From Saccharospirillum sp. (GTDB taxonomy: Bacteria > Pseudomonadota > Gammaproteobacteria > Pseudomonadales > Natronospirillaceae), in contig JAGYIL010000001.1 of NCBI GenBank assembly GCA_018402545.1, positions 1,364,001 through 1,428,000 on the forward strand: a stretch of DNA of 64,000 nucleotides. The letters are read 5' to 3'. A model generated the notes under the pieces. That model worked only from the letters and a program-made list of their open reading frames with translations, did no database searches and was not told the DNA's origin. Numbering within the stretch: position 1 is the stretch's first letter; every line of letters begins with the position of its first letter. The translations under genes and the position numbers were made by a program. Positions 26,064-34,783 of the stretch are shown piece by piece.

Positions 26064-27047
26064 ATGAACGCAGCCGACTTGCATCAGGAATCGATCATTA
26101 TCGATGGTCTGATCATCGCCAAATGGAACCGTGAACTCTTCGAAGACATGCGCAAAGGCGGCATCACCACCGCGAACTGCACTGTCTCTGTCTGGGAGAA
26201 CTTTCAGGACACCGTCGACAACATTGTCGCCATGAACCAGCTGATTGAAGCCAATTCAGATCTGGTTACCAAGGTTTACACCACGGCTGATATCTACCGC
26301 GCCAAAGCCGAAGGCCGCACCGGCATTCTGATGGGCTTTCAGAACGCCCATGCCTTTGAAGATAAGCTCGGTTACATCCAGGTCTTCAAAGACCTCGGCG
26401 TCGGTGTGGTGCAGATGTGCTATAACACCCAGAACCTGATCGGTACCGGCTGCTATGAGCGCGATGGTGGCCTGTCTGGCTATGGCCGCGAAGTCGTGGC
26501 CGAGATGAACCGGGTCGGCATCATGTGCGACCTCTCTCATGTGGGCGCCAAAACCTCCGAAGAAGTCATTCTCGCCTCCAACAAGCCGGTTTGCTACTCC
26601 CACTGCCTGCCTTCGGGTCTGAAAGAACACCCACGCAACAAGTCTGACGACGAACTTCGGTTTATTGCGGAACGCGGCGGCTTTGTCGGCGTCACCATGT
26701 TCGCCCCCTTCCTGAAAAACGGCATCGATTCCACCATCGATGACTACGTCGAAGCGATCAGCTACATCGTCGACATCGTCGGTGAAGACCAGGTGGGCAT
26801 CGGCACCGATTTCACCCAGGGCCATGGCCCCGATTTCTTCGACATGCTGACGCACGACAAGGGTTATGCCCGTGAGCTGACCCGGTTTGGCAAGATCATC
26901 AACCCCGAAGGCATTCGTACCGTCGGCGAGTTCCCCAATTTGACCGAAGCGTTGTTGCGACACGGTTATTCGCCTGAACTAGTAAAGAAAATTATGGGTG
27001 AGAACTGGGTACGCGTATTGGCGGATGTTTGGGGCGAGTCAGCCTGA
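26064..27047 (+). CDS. Membrane-dipeptidase-like (M19 family) protein of the dgc cluster
   Basis: A 327-residue TIM-barrel protein of the renal dipeptidase (peptidase M19) family, corresponding by position to the P. aeruginosa gene before DUF5943 and dgcA. Conserved elements include LMGFQNAHAFE, CDLSHVG, CYSHCLPSGLKEHPRNKSD and IGTDFTQGHG. The N-terminal metal motif of classical dipeptidases (DGHxD) is replaced by DGLIIAKWNRE, so the substrate may not be a dipeptide. No signal peptide is seen, hence cytoplasmic. GGGAG precedes the ATG. Its role in betaine catabolism is not established. Confidence 0.85.
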   Translation: MNAADLHQESIIIDGLIIAKWNRELFEDMRKGGITTANCTVSVWENFQDTVDNIVAMNQLIEANSDLVTKVYTTADIYRAKAEGRTGILMGFQNAHAFEDKLGYIQVFKDLGVGVVQMCYNTQNLIGTGCYERDGGLSGYGREVVAEMNRVGIMCDLSHVGAKTSEEVILASNKPVCYSHCLPSGLKEHPRNKSDDELRFIAERGGFVGVTMFAPFLKNGIDSTIDDYVEAISYIVDIVGEDQVGIGTDFTQGHGPDFFDMLTHDKGYARELTRFGKIINPEGIRTVGEFPNLTEALLRHGYSPELVKKIMGENWVRVLADVWGESA

Positions 27048-27073
27048 CAACACCAGTTTAAAAATGCAGTTTC

Positions 27074-27217
27074 GAGGTTTGCACAGCGTGAGCGATGGAT
27101 GCCGGTAATGTTTCTGCGAGGGAGTCCGCAGCATGGATGCTGCGGTCTAGGCCCCATGGACGGGTTCACGCCGACCTCGCCGAAGCATTACCGGTAGCCG
27201 TCGCGGACCACAACCTC
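27074..27217. repeat. Palindromic element between the dipeptidase and DUF5943 genes
   Basis: Outer GAGGTT/AACCTC ends (27074 and 27217) enclose imperfect arms around CCGGTAATG / CATTACCGG. The core at 27124-27166 holds two hairpins, CCGCAGCA-TGGA-TGCTGCGG (27126-27145) and CCCA-TGGA-CGGG (27153-27164). It matches 12477-12519 inverted at 40 of 43 bases. Confidence 0.8.
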
Positions 27218-27256
27218 CAAAGCCTAACCAAATTGACCAGATAACAGGGTTAACCG

Positions 27257-27790
27257 ATGTCCACACACGCACCTGAAATGCCTATTACCGTAGATGATGA
27301 AACCGGCGTCTGGACAACCGATGCGTTGCCGATGCTGTATGTGCCGCGGCACTTTTTTATTAATAACCACCAGGCGATTGAAGACGAGATTGGTGCCGAG
27401 CGTTATGCCGAGATTTTGTATAAGGCAGGCTACAAGTCGGCCTGGTACTGGTGTGAAAAAGAAGCTGAGTTGCACGGCTTGAGCGGTGCGGCGGTATTTG
27501 AACACTACATGCTGCGGCTGTCGCAACGCGGCTGGGGGTTGTTCAGCATCGAATCCCTGGATCTTGAAGCCGGCGAAGCCCGGGTTCGGCTCGACCACTC
27601 TGCCTTTGTGTATCACTACGGCAAAGTAGGGCGAAAGATCGACTACATGTTTACCGGCTGGTTTGCCGGTGCCATCGACCAGATCAATGGTGCGCTGGGA
27701 AATGAGATTAAAACCGTAGCCCGTCAGGTTCAATGCGCCGCTGAAGCGGGCATTGACTACGGTCTGTTTGAAGTGTCACCGCTGACGTAA
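27257..27790 (+). CDS. DUF5943 protein of the dimethylglycine cluster
   Basis: A 177-residue soluble protein matching by position and general look the DUF5943 protein next to dgcA in pseudomonads. The middle (SAWYWCEKEAELHGLSG and YMLRLSQRGWGLFSIE) resembles 4-vinyl-reductase/V4R-type small-ligand domains. The activity is unknown. It may be an accessory or sensor of the demethylase. It lies 61 bp before dgcA. Confidence 0.8.
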   Translation: MSTHAPEMPITVDDETGVWTTDALPMLYVPRHFFINNHQAIEDEIGAERYAEILYKAGYKSAWYWCEKEAELHGLSGAAVFEHYMLRLSQRGWGLFSIESLDLEAGEARVRLDHSAFVYHYGKVGRKIDYMFTGWFAGAIDQINGALGNEIKTVARQVQCAAEAGIDYGLFEVSPLT

Positions 27791-27857
27791 TCGACGTCAG
27801 TGCCGTCATCGTCGCGCAACGGTTCAGCGGAACCATTGCGTCACCGGGAGTTTGACC

Positions 27858-29921
27858 ATGGCCAATTTTGAATCCTTGTTCCGGCCTCTGGCCATTAATA
27901 AGCTGACCATCCGTAACCGCGTGGTCAGCACCGCTCACGCTGAGGTTTACGCGACCGATGGTGGCATGACAACGGACCGCTACGTTCGTTACTACGAAGA
28001 AAAAGCCAGGGGCGGGTGCGGTTTGTGCATTTGCGGTGGCTCCAGTGTGGTCTCGATCGACAGTCCGCAAAGCTGGTGGAAATCGGTAAACCTCGCGACC
28101 GACAAGATTATTCCACATTTCCAGAATCTGGCCGACGCCGTGCATCGCCATGGCGGAAAAATCATGATCCAGATCACCCACATGGGCCGTCGTTCGCGTT
28201 GGGATGGTGAGAACTGGCCTAACCTGATGTCGCCTTCCGGCATTCGCGAGCCGGTACATCGCGCCACCTGTAAAACCATCGAAGAAGAAGAAATCTGGCG
28301 AATCATCGGCGACTTCGCCCGTGCCGCCAAACGGGCGCAGGATGGCGGGCTCGACGGCGTTGAACTCTCGGCCGTGCATCAGCACATGATTGACCAGTTC
28401 TGGTCACCCCGGGTTAACAAGCGAACCGATGAGTGGGGCGGCACCTTTGAAAACCGTATGCGCTTCGGGATGGAAGTGTTGAAGGCGGTACGCGAAGCCG
28501 TGGGCCCCGATTATGCGGTAGGTATGCGCATCTGTGGTGATGAATTCCACCCCGATGGCCTGAATCACGAAGACATGAAAGAAATTGCCGCTTATTACAA
28601 CAAAACCGGGATGGTCGATTTCTTCGGCGTCGTCGGTTCCGGTTGCGATACGCACAACACCCTGGCCAACGTCATTCCCAATATGGCTTACCCGCCAGAG
28701 CCGTTTTTGCATCTGGCCGCTGGCATCAAAACCGTTGTCGATGTGCCGGTGATTCACGCCCAGAACATCAAAGACCCGAACCAGGCCGAACGCATTCTGG
28801 ATGCAGGCTACGTCGACTTCGTCGGCATGACCCGCGCCCACATTGCCGACCCGCACATCATCGCCAAGATCAAGATGAATCAGATCGATCAGATTCGCCA
28901 GTGTGTCGGCGCCAACTATTGCATCGATCGTCAGTATCAGGGGCTGGATGTGCTGTGTATTCAGAACGCCGCCACCTCGCGCGAGTACCAGGGTCTGCCG
29001 CACATCATTGAAAAAACGGAAGGACCGATTCGTTCCGTGCTGGTCATCGGTGGTGGCCCCGGCGGGATGGAAGCAGCCCGGGTAGCCGCTGAACGTGGCC
29101 ACAAAGTAACGTTGGTCGAGCGGGCGGATGCACTGGGTGGGCAAATCACGCTGGCTGCCCAGGCGCCGCAACGGGATCAGATTGCCGGTATTACCCGCTG
29201 GTATGCACTGGAACTGGCCCGTCTGGGTGTGGATGTTCGCCTGGGCACCAGCGCCGATGCGGCGATGATTCGGGATGAGCAGCCCGAGGTCTGTATTCTT
29301 GCCACCGGTGGCCAGCCGTTTATTGAACAGGAACCGGAATGGGGGGCCGCCGAAGGGCTGGTGGTGTCCTCCTGGGATATTCTCAGCGGTGCGGTTGAGC
29401 CGGGAAAAAATGTACTGGTGTTCGACAGCATCTGTGAATTCAGTGGCATGTCGGTAGCCGATTATCTGTCGGCCAAAGGCGCTCTGGTAGAGCTGGTAAC
29501 CGATGATACCAAACCCGGCGTAGGCATCGGCGGTACCACTTTCCCCACTTACTACCGCAGCCTGTATGAGAAGGAAGTCGTCATGACGTCTGATCTTAAT
29601 CTGGTGCAGGTCTATACCGAGGGTGACCAGAAAATCGCGGTTCTGGAGAACGAATATACCGGTCAGCAGGAAGAGCGGGTGGTAGACCAGGTGGTCATCG
29701 AGAATGGTACCCGGCCGAATGAAGCCCTGTATTACGAACTCAAACCGGAGTCCGTCAATAAAGGCCAGATTGATGTTGAAACCCTGTACGCCAATGCCGC
29801 TCAACCGGTGTTGAGCGAACCGCAGAATGGCATGATTCTGTGGCGACTGGGCGATGCGGTATCGCAACGCAATATCCACGCCGCCATCTACGACGCCTTG
29901 CGCTTGTGCAAGGATCTGTAA
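27858..29921 (+). CDS. dgcA: Dimethylglycine demethylase subunit A
   Basis: A 687-residue flavoprotein related to trimethylamine dehydrogenase. It has an old-yellow-enzyme FMN barrel (about residues 5-340), an Fe-S segment (349-367) and a C-terminal pyridine-nucleotide-disulfide-type domain starting at VLVIGGGPGGMEAA (near 395). It oxidatively demethylates dimethylglycine to sarcosine with DgcB. The Fe-S segment has Cys349, Cys355 and Cys367, but Ala352 replaces the cysteine found in TMADH. GGGAG lies 7 bases before the ATG at 27858; a TTG at 27852 is less likely. It heads dgcA-dgcB-etfA-etfB. Confidence 0.93.
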   Translation: MANFESLFRPLAINKLTIRNRVVSTAHAEVYATDGGMTTDRYVRYYEEKARGGCGLCICGGSSVVSIDSPQSWWKSVNLATDKIIPHFQNLADAVHRHGGKIMIQITHMGRRSRWDGENWPNLMSPSGIREPVHRATCKTIEEEEIWRIIGDFARAAKRAQDGGLDGVELSAVHQHMIDQFWSPRVNKRTDEWGGTFENRMRFGMEVLKAVREAVGPDYAVGMRICGDEFHPDGLNHEDMKEIAAYYNKTGMVDFFGVVGSGCDTHNTLANVIPNMAYPPEPFLHLAAGIKTVVDVPVIHAQNIKDPNQAERILDAGYVDFVGMTRAHIADPHIIAKIKMNQIDQIRQCVGANYCIDRQYQGLDVLCIQNAATSREYQGLPHIIEKTEGPIRSVLVIGGGPGGMEAARVAAERGHKVTLVERADALGGQITLAAQAPQRDQIAGITRWYALELARLGVDVRLGTSADAAMIRDEQPEVCILATGGQPFIEQEPEWGAAEGLVVSSWDILSGAVEPGKNVLVFDSICEFSGMSVADYLSAKGALVELVTDDTKPGVGIGGTTFPTYYRSLYEKEVVMTSDLNLVQVYTEGDQKIAVLENEYTGQQEERVVDQVVIENGTRPNEALYYELKPESVNKGQIDVETLYANAAQPVLSEPQNGMILWRLGDAVSQRNIHAAIYDALRLCKDL

Positions 29922-29948
29922 CCGGCAAACGGACGCGAGAGGTGTTGG

Positions 29949-31850
29949 ATGCTGACTGACTGGTTACTGCCCATTTTGCTGTTTGGCGCTCTGGCGCTGA
30001 TGCTGATTGGTGCCACCCGACGAGTGCTGGCCTGGCGTGCGGGCCGCAATGAACCGGTGGCGGTTGTGGCAGGCTTAATGGCCATGCCGCGCCGCTACCT
30101 GGTCGACCTGCATCATGTAGTGCAGCGCGACCGTTTTATAGCCAACACCCATGTGGCAACGGCCGGTGGCTTTGTTGCCGCTTTGGCACTGGCGTTGCTG
30201 GTGCATGGGTTTGGCGTTGACTCATCAATTTTAAACGGCCTGATTTTGCTCAGCGCAGCGGGCATGTTTGTTGGCGCCTGCTGCATCGCCTGGCGTCGGC
30301 GGAATCCGCCCGGCCGTCTGTCGCGCGGGCCCTGGATGCGGCTTCCGAAAAGCCTGCTGGTGTTTTCCACCTCGCTGTTTTTAATCACCCTGATGACGGC
30401 TGATTGGTTTCCCGCCGGGTTGGTCGGCTGGGTGTTCAGTGGCCTGTTACTGATCGGTCTAGCCCTGGGGCTGGCTGAAATGCTGGTCGGCATGGGTTGG
30501 GGCGGGCCAATGAAACATGCCTTTGCCGGCGCCCTGCATCTGGCCTTTCATCGGCGACCACAGCGGTTTGGCGGGGGTCGATCCACCGGGCTGAAACCGC
30601 TGAATCTGACCGACAGCACGCTGGGCGTCGCCAAGCCCACCGATTTTGCCTGGAACCAGTTGCTCGGCTTCGATGCTTGTGTCCAATGCGGCCGCTGCGA
30701 AGCCGTTTGCCCGGCCTTTGCCGCGGGCCAGCCGCTGAATCCGAAGAAACTGATTCAGGATATGGTGGTAGGCCTGAGCGGTGGAACCGATGCGGGTTAT
30801 CACGGCAGCGCCTACCCCGGAAAACCGGTGGGCGAGGCTAAGGGAAACCCTGGCCAGGTCATCGTGGATGGGCTGGTCAGTGCCGAAACGCTCTGGTCCT
30901 GCACTACTTGCCGTGCCTGTGTAGAAGAATGCCCGATGATGATTGAGCACGTAGATGCCATCGTCGATATGCGGCGCTTTTTAACCCAGGAGCGTGGTGA
31001 GACGCCTGGGGCCGGTGTCCAGGTGCTGGATAACCTGATCGCGACTGACAATCCGGGCGGGCTGGACCCGGCACGGCGGTTCGACTGGGCGGCGGATCTC
31101 GAGCTACCGCTGATCGCCGATGTGGGTAAAGCCGACGTTCTGTTCTGGATCAGCGATGGCGCCTTTGACCAGCGCAGCCAGCGTATTCTGCGCGCCTTTG
31201 TTGCCGTGATGCGCGCTGCCAATGTCGACTTCGCGGTGTTGGGCAACGACGAATGTGACTCCGGTGACGTCGCTCGCCGCCTGGGTGACGATGCCACCTT
31301 CCAGCGGCTGGCGCGGCACAATATTGAAGTGCTCGGCCGGTACGAGTTTAACCGCATTGTGACCACCGACCCTCATGCCTTCCATGTGCTGGCCAATGAG
31401 TATGGCGATTTCGGTGGCCACTATCGGGTTCAACACCACAGCATGTTCATCAATGAACTGATGGAGCAGGGCCAGCTGAATTTACAACCCAAAGCACTGG
31501 GACGCGTCACCTATCACGACCCCTGTTACCTGGGCCGGTATAACGGCGAGTACGAATCCCCGCGCTCGGTGCTGAGCACCTTGGGCATAGAAGTGCAGGA
31601 AATGACGCGCTCCGGCTACCGGTCGCGGTGCTGTGGCGGCGGCGGTGGGGCACCGATTACCGACATTCCCGGTGAGTACCGCATTGCCGACATGCGCGTG
31701 GACGATGCGCGGGCCGTTGAGGCCGAGACCATCGCCGTCGCCTGCCAGCAGTGTACCGCCATGCTTGAAGGGGTGGTGGAACCAAGACCGCAGATTAAAG
31801 ACCTGGCCGAACTGGTCAGTGAAGCCCTGGTGACGGAGGCGCGAGCATGA
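29949..31850 (+). CDS. dgcB: Dimethylglycine demethylase subunit B (membrane Fe-S protein)
   Basis: A 633-residue protein with about five hydrophobic segments in the first 190 residues. Two 4Fe-4S clusters follow (Cys244, 247, 250, 254 and Cys318, 321, 324, 328), then a C-terminal CCG-type domain (RCCGGGGGAP; CQQCTAML) as in heterodisulfide-reductase-like proteins. It likely carries electrons from DgcA or the ETF to the quinone pool. It follows dgcA by 27 bp and overlaps etfA by 4 bp. Confidence 0.92.
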   Translation: MLTDWLLPILLFGALALMLIGATRRVLAWRAGRNEPVAVVAGLMAMPRRYLVDLHHVVQRDRFIANTHVATAGGFVAALALALLVHGFGVDSSILNGLILLSAAGMFVGACCIAWRRRNPPGRLSRGPWMRLPKSLLVFSTSLFLITLMTADWFPAGLVGWVFSGLLLIGLALGLAEMLVGMGWGGPMKHAFAGALHLAFHRRPQRFGGGRSTGLKPLNLTDSTLGVAKPTDFAWNQLLGFDACVQCGRCEAVCPAFAAGQPLNPKKLIQDMVVGLSGGTDAGYHGSAYPGKPVGEAKGNPGQVIVDGLVSAETLWSCTTCRACVEECPMMIEHVDAIVDMRRFLTQERGETPGAGVQVLDNLIATDNPGGLDPARRFDWAADLELPLIADVGKADVLFWISDGAFDQRSQRILRAFVAVMRAANVDFAVLGNDECDSGDVARRLGDDATFQRLARHNIEVLGRYEFNRIVTTDPHAFHVLANEYGDFGGHYRVQHHSMFINELMEQGQLNLQPKALGRVTYHDPCYLGRYNGEYESPRSVLSTLGIEVQEMTRSGYRSRCCGGGGGAPITDIPGEYRIADMRVDDARAVEAETIAVACQQCTAMLEGVVEPRPQIKDLAELVSEALVTEARA

Positions 31851-33124
31851 GCCTTCGAATCAGACGCAACCCGCGCCTGGAGCGCATTCGGCGCAACCGT
31901 CTGCACCCGGAGTATGAGTCATTAATGGCGGCAAGGGTTTCGGCGATTGGTCCAACCGGGCTGCGCCGGATCAACCCGCATCAAACCGGCTTTGTGATGG
32001 TTCAGGGACGCAAGCGCCTGAATCGCCTGAACCCGGACGGGGTTGGGTTTGCTGGCGCTGGCCAGCCTGGCAGGGTGCAAGCCAAAGAGAAACCGCTGCA
32101 CCGCGTCGCTGATCCGCTCGGTTATGTAGCCGCTGTGCTGGATCTGCCAGGCGGTCGGCTTAGCAGTCATGACCGGGATGTGCTGGGGCTGGCCCAGCAA
32201 CTGGCACAGGCTAAAGATGAACCCCATGCGGTATTGGCCATTGCGCTTGGCGATGTGCGGGAAACCGACCTGGGCGGTGCCGGTGCCGACCGGGTGATTC
32301 AGTTAAACCAACTGCACAATGAGCCATTAACCGGTTATTGCCCCGAGCTCAAACGGGCGATACTTAACGCCACTGAACAACACTACCAGCCCGCCTTCTG
32401 GCTGTTTCCGGACAGCATCGACGGCGGTGCGGACCTGGGCTCTCGCTGGGCCGTGCAACTGGGCGAACGAGCTGCGGTGCAGGCCTGGCAAGTCAGTAAG
32501 GAAACGACTGTGTGTCGGGGTGGCAGCCAACTAACTGACTGGCATCGCCCGACGCCTCGGGTATTGCTGCTCGCTCCCGAATGCGGCGCCCCGGTTGAAG
32601 AACTTCGCCACGAAGCCTTGCCGTTGGAGCTGACGTTACCCGAGCCGGTGTCAGTGACTATTGAAGACCTTGGCCCGGTCAGTGTCGACCCCAGCCAGAT
32701 CGCCCTGAGTGAAGCCGAATTTATTCTGGCCGCCGGTAATGGCGTTCGCAACTGGGACCAGTTTCATCAGGTGGCGACCGTGTTGGGCGCAACCGAAGGC
32801 GCCAGCCGGGTCGCGGTTGATGATGGCTATATGCCACGCCACCGGCAGGTAGGTGCAAGTGGCACCTGGGTATCGGCGTGGGTCTATTTGGCCGTCGGTA
32901 TTTCCGGTGCCATCCAGCATCTTCAGGGCATTGGCCAGTGCGAAACCGTTATCGCCATTAACCTGGATGCCGGCTGCGACATGGTCCGTCGGGCTGACTT
33001 GACGGTGATTGCCGACAGCGAAGCGGTGTTTGCCGAATTGCTGAACCTGATGAATGAACGTCAGACGGGCATCGCCCCTCAGGGCGTTACAGTACACGAA
33101 GGAGAGGCTCGCCATGTTGCCTGA
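31847..33124 (+). CDS. etfA: Electron transfer flavoprotein alpha subunit, dgc-linked
   Basis: A 425-residue EtfA-like protein, longer than standard EtfA (about 310) because of an Arg-rich N-terminal extension of about 85 residues. The FAD-binding region contains GASRVAVDDGYMPRHRQVGASG. In pseudomonads such long EtfA and EtfB homologues lie beside dgcAB and are thought to serve the demethylase rather than fatty-acid oxidation. The start ATG overlaps the dgcB stop by 4 bp. Confidence 0.9.
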   Translation: MSLRIRRNPRLERIRRNRLHPEYESLMAARVSAIGPTGLRRINPHQTGFVMVQGRKRLNRLNPDGVGFAGAGQPGRVQAKEKPLHRVADPLGYVAAVLDLPGGRLSSHDRDVLGLAQQLAQAKDEPHAVLAIALGDVRETDLGGAGADRVIQLNQLHNEPLTGYCPELKRAILNATEQHYQPAFWLFPDSIDGGADLGSRWAVQLGERAAVQAWQVSKETTVCRGGSQLTDWHRPTPRVLLLAPECGAPVEELRHEALPLELTLPEPVSVTIEDLGPVSVDPSQIALSEAEFILAAGNGVRNWDQFHQVATVLGATEGASRVAVDDGYMPRHRQVGASGTWVSAWVYLAVGISGAIQHLQGIGQCETVIAINLDAGCDMVRRADLTVIADSEAVFAELLNLMNERQTGIAPQGVTVHEGEARHVA

Positions 33125-33920
33125 ATCACGTTCCAAAACTATGGCCAGTCAGGCCATGAAAATCGCCGCCCTGGTCTCTGTTGGCCAGCATCCACTGTCG
33201 CGCCGCGAGCGCCGGGCCGATCAGGATGCCCGTGCCGTGGAGCTGGCGCTCTCGCTCTCACCAGAATTGCCCAGCCTGATCCATGTAGGCTCAGCCCGGA
33301 ATGAGTCACTGCGTGCGTATTTGGGCATGGGGTTGAATAATTTGAAGGTGCTGAATGCAGATCAGGATGTCGATGCCGTCCCCGCGCTGGCAAGCTATCT
33401 GGGTGAACAGGCGTTGGACATCGTATTAACCGGCGTGCGCGCCGAGTGCGGTGAAGGGTCTGGCTTGCTGCCCTATGCGGTGGCGGATCAGTTGGGCTGG
33501 CCCATAGTGCCTCGCATTGTGTCAGTAGTCTCCATTGCAGGCGGTTATGCTGAGGTCTGGCAAGCCTTACCCCGGGGGCAACGACGCGCCTTGCGCGTGC
33601 CACTGCCCTTCGTCGCCAGTGTCGACCCGGCTGCGGAACCGGCCCGCCAATCAGCCTTCGGCCCGGCGCAGCGAGGTAGCATCGATTCCCGCCCTTGTGC
33701 GGCAGAGCCGGACCAGGCCCGTGCCAACTGGCAACAACACCCCGCCAAACCCAGACCTAAACGCCTGGCCGTGGCCAAAGGCGGCACCGCCGCAGAACGC
33801 ATGAAAGCAGCCACTGCCAAACCCCAGGGGCAGGGCGGGCAGGTGATCACCGAAGGGACGGATCGGGAGAAAGCCGAAGCGATACTGGCCCGGTTAGTGG
33901 CTGAGGGTGTGGTGCGGTAA
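33114..33920 (+). CDS. etfB: Electron transfer flavoprotein beta subunit, dgc-linked
   Basis: A 268-residue EtfB-like protein beginning with MKIAALVSVGQHP after about ten extra residues. The middle (LDIVLTGVRAECGEGSGLLPYAVADQLG) is the AMP/FAD-facing part typical of EtfB. The ATG at 33114 has GGAGAGG upstream and overlaps etfA by 11 bp; ATG 33141 is a possible alternative. The C-terminal 60 residues are basic and low in complexity (Lys/Ala/Pro-rich). The stop is 17 bp before the REPIN array. Confidence 0.88.
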   Translation: MLPESRSKTMASQAMKIAALVSVGQHPLSRRERRADQDARAVELALSLSPELPSLIHVGSARNESLRAYLGMGLNNLKVLNADQDVDAVPALASYLGEQALDIVLTGVRAECGEGSGLLPYAVADQLGWPIVPRIVSVVSIAGGYAEVWQALPRGQRRALRVPLPFVASVDPAAEPARQSAFGPAQRGSIDSRPCAAEPDQARANWQQHPAKPRPKRLAVAKGGTAAERMKAATAKPQGQGGQVITEGTDREKAEAILARLVAEGVVR

Positions 33921-33937
33921 CGAGCGTATTCTCATTC

Positions 33938-34783
33938 GTAGGAGGCCAGTCCCCTGGGCGACCGGAAGCATCGGGGCCACAGAATATACCCACAGCCAAA
34001 AAGGCCAATGTCACTGATTGGTTGTTCTCCCCGTCACCCAGAGGACTGGCTTCCCACAAAAAGTTGAAAACACCACCCTACCCGTAGGAGGCCAGTCCCC
34101 TGGGCGACCGGAAGCATCCGGGCCACAGAATATACCCACAGCCAAAAAGGCCAGTATCACCGGTTGGTTGTTCTCCCCGTCACCCAGAGGACTGGCTTCC
34201 CACAACAGATGAAAACACCACCATACCCGTAGGAGGCCAGTCCCCTGGGCGACCGGAAGCACCCGGGCCACAGAATATACCCACGGCCAAAAAGGCCAAT
34301 ATCACCGGTTGGTTGTTCTCCCTGTCACCCAGAGGACTGGCTTCCCACAACAGATGAAAACACCACCATACCCGTAGGAGGCCAGTCCCCTGGGCGACTG
34401 GAAGCATCCGGGCTACAGAATATACCCACAGCCAAAAAGGCCAGTATCACCGGTTGGTTGTTCTCCCCGTCGCCCAGAGGACTGGCTTCCCACAACAGAT
34501 GAAAACACCACCATACCCGTAGGAGGCCAGTCCCCTGGGCGACCGGAAGCACCCGGGCCACAGAATACAGCCATTGCCAAAAAGGCCAGTATCACCGGTT
34601 GGTTGTTCTCCCCGTCACCCAGAGGACTGGCTTCCCACAACAGATGAAAACACCACCATACCCGTAGGAGGCCAGTCCCCTGGGCGACCGGAAGCATCCG
34701 GGCCACAGAATATACCCACGGCCAAAAAGGCCAGTATCACTGGTTGGTTGTTTTCCCCGTCACCCAGAGGACTGGCTTCCTAC
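33938..34783. repeat. Tandem array of six REPIN-like units (145-bp period)
   Basis: Six copies begin with GTAGGAGGCCAGTCC at 33938, 34084, 34229, 34374, 34519 and 34664. Each is a 120-nt unit of two inverted REP-like sequences, followed by a near-constant 25-26-nt spacer. In each unit 25-nt arms pair, and smaller stems (CCGG-N6-CCGG, GCC-AAAAA-GGC) lie between. Heads read GTAG and GTGG on opposite strands, the GTRG signature of REP elements. The array fills the whole gap between two convergent genes, and the GTAG head of the last copy supplies the lacI-type gene's TAG stop. Confidence 0.93.

Noticed and set aside
28404-29879. Long antisense open frame opposite dgcA
   Set aside because: Same codon-bias effect; the sense strand encodes an unmistakable flavoprotein.
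33938-34783. CRISPR array
   Set aside because: The repeat unit is about 120 nt with internal inverted arms, and the spacers are nearly identical rather than unique. No cas genes are present.
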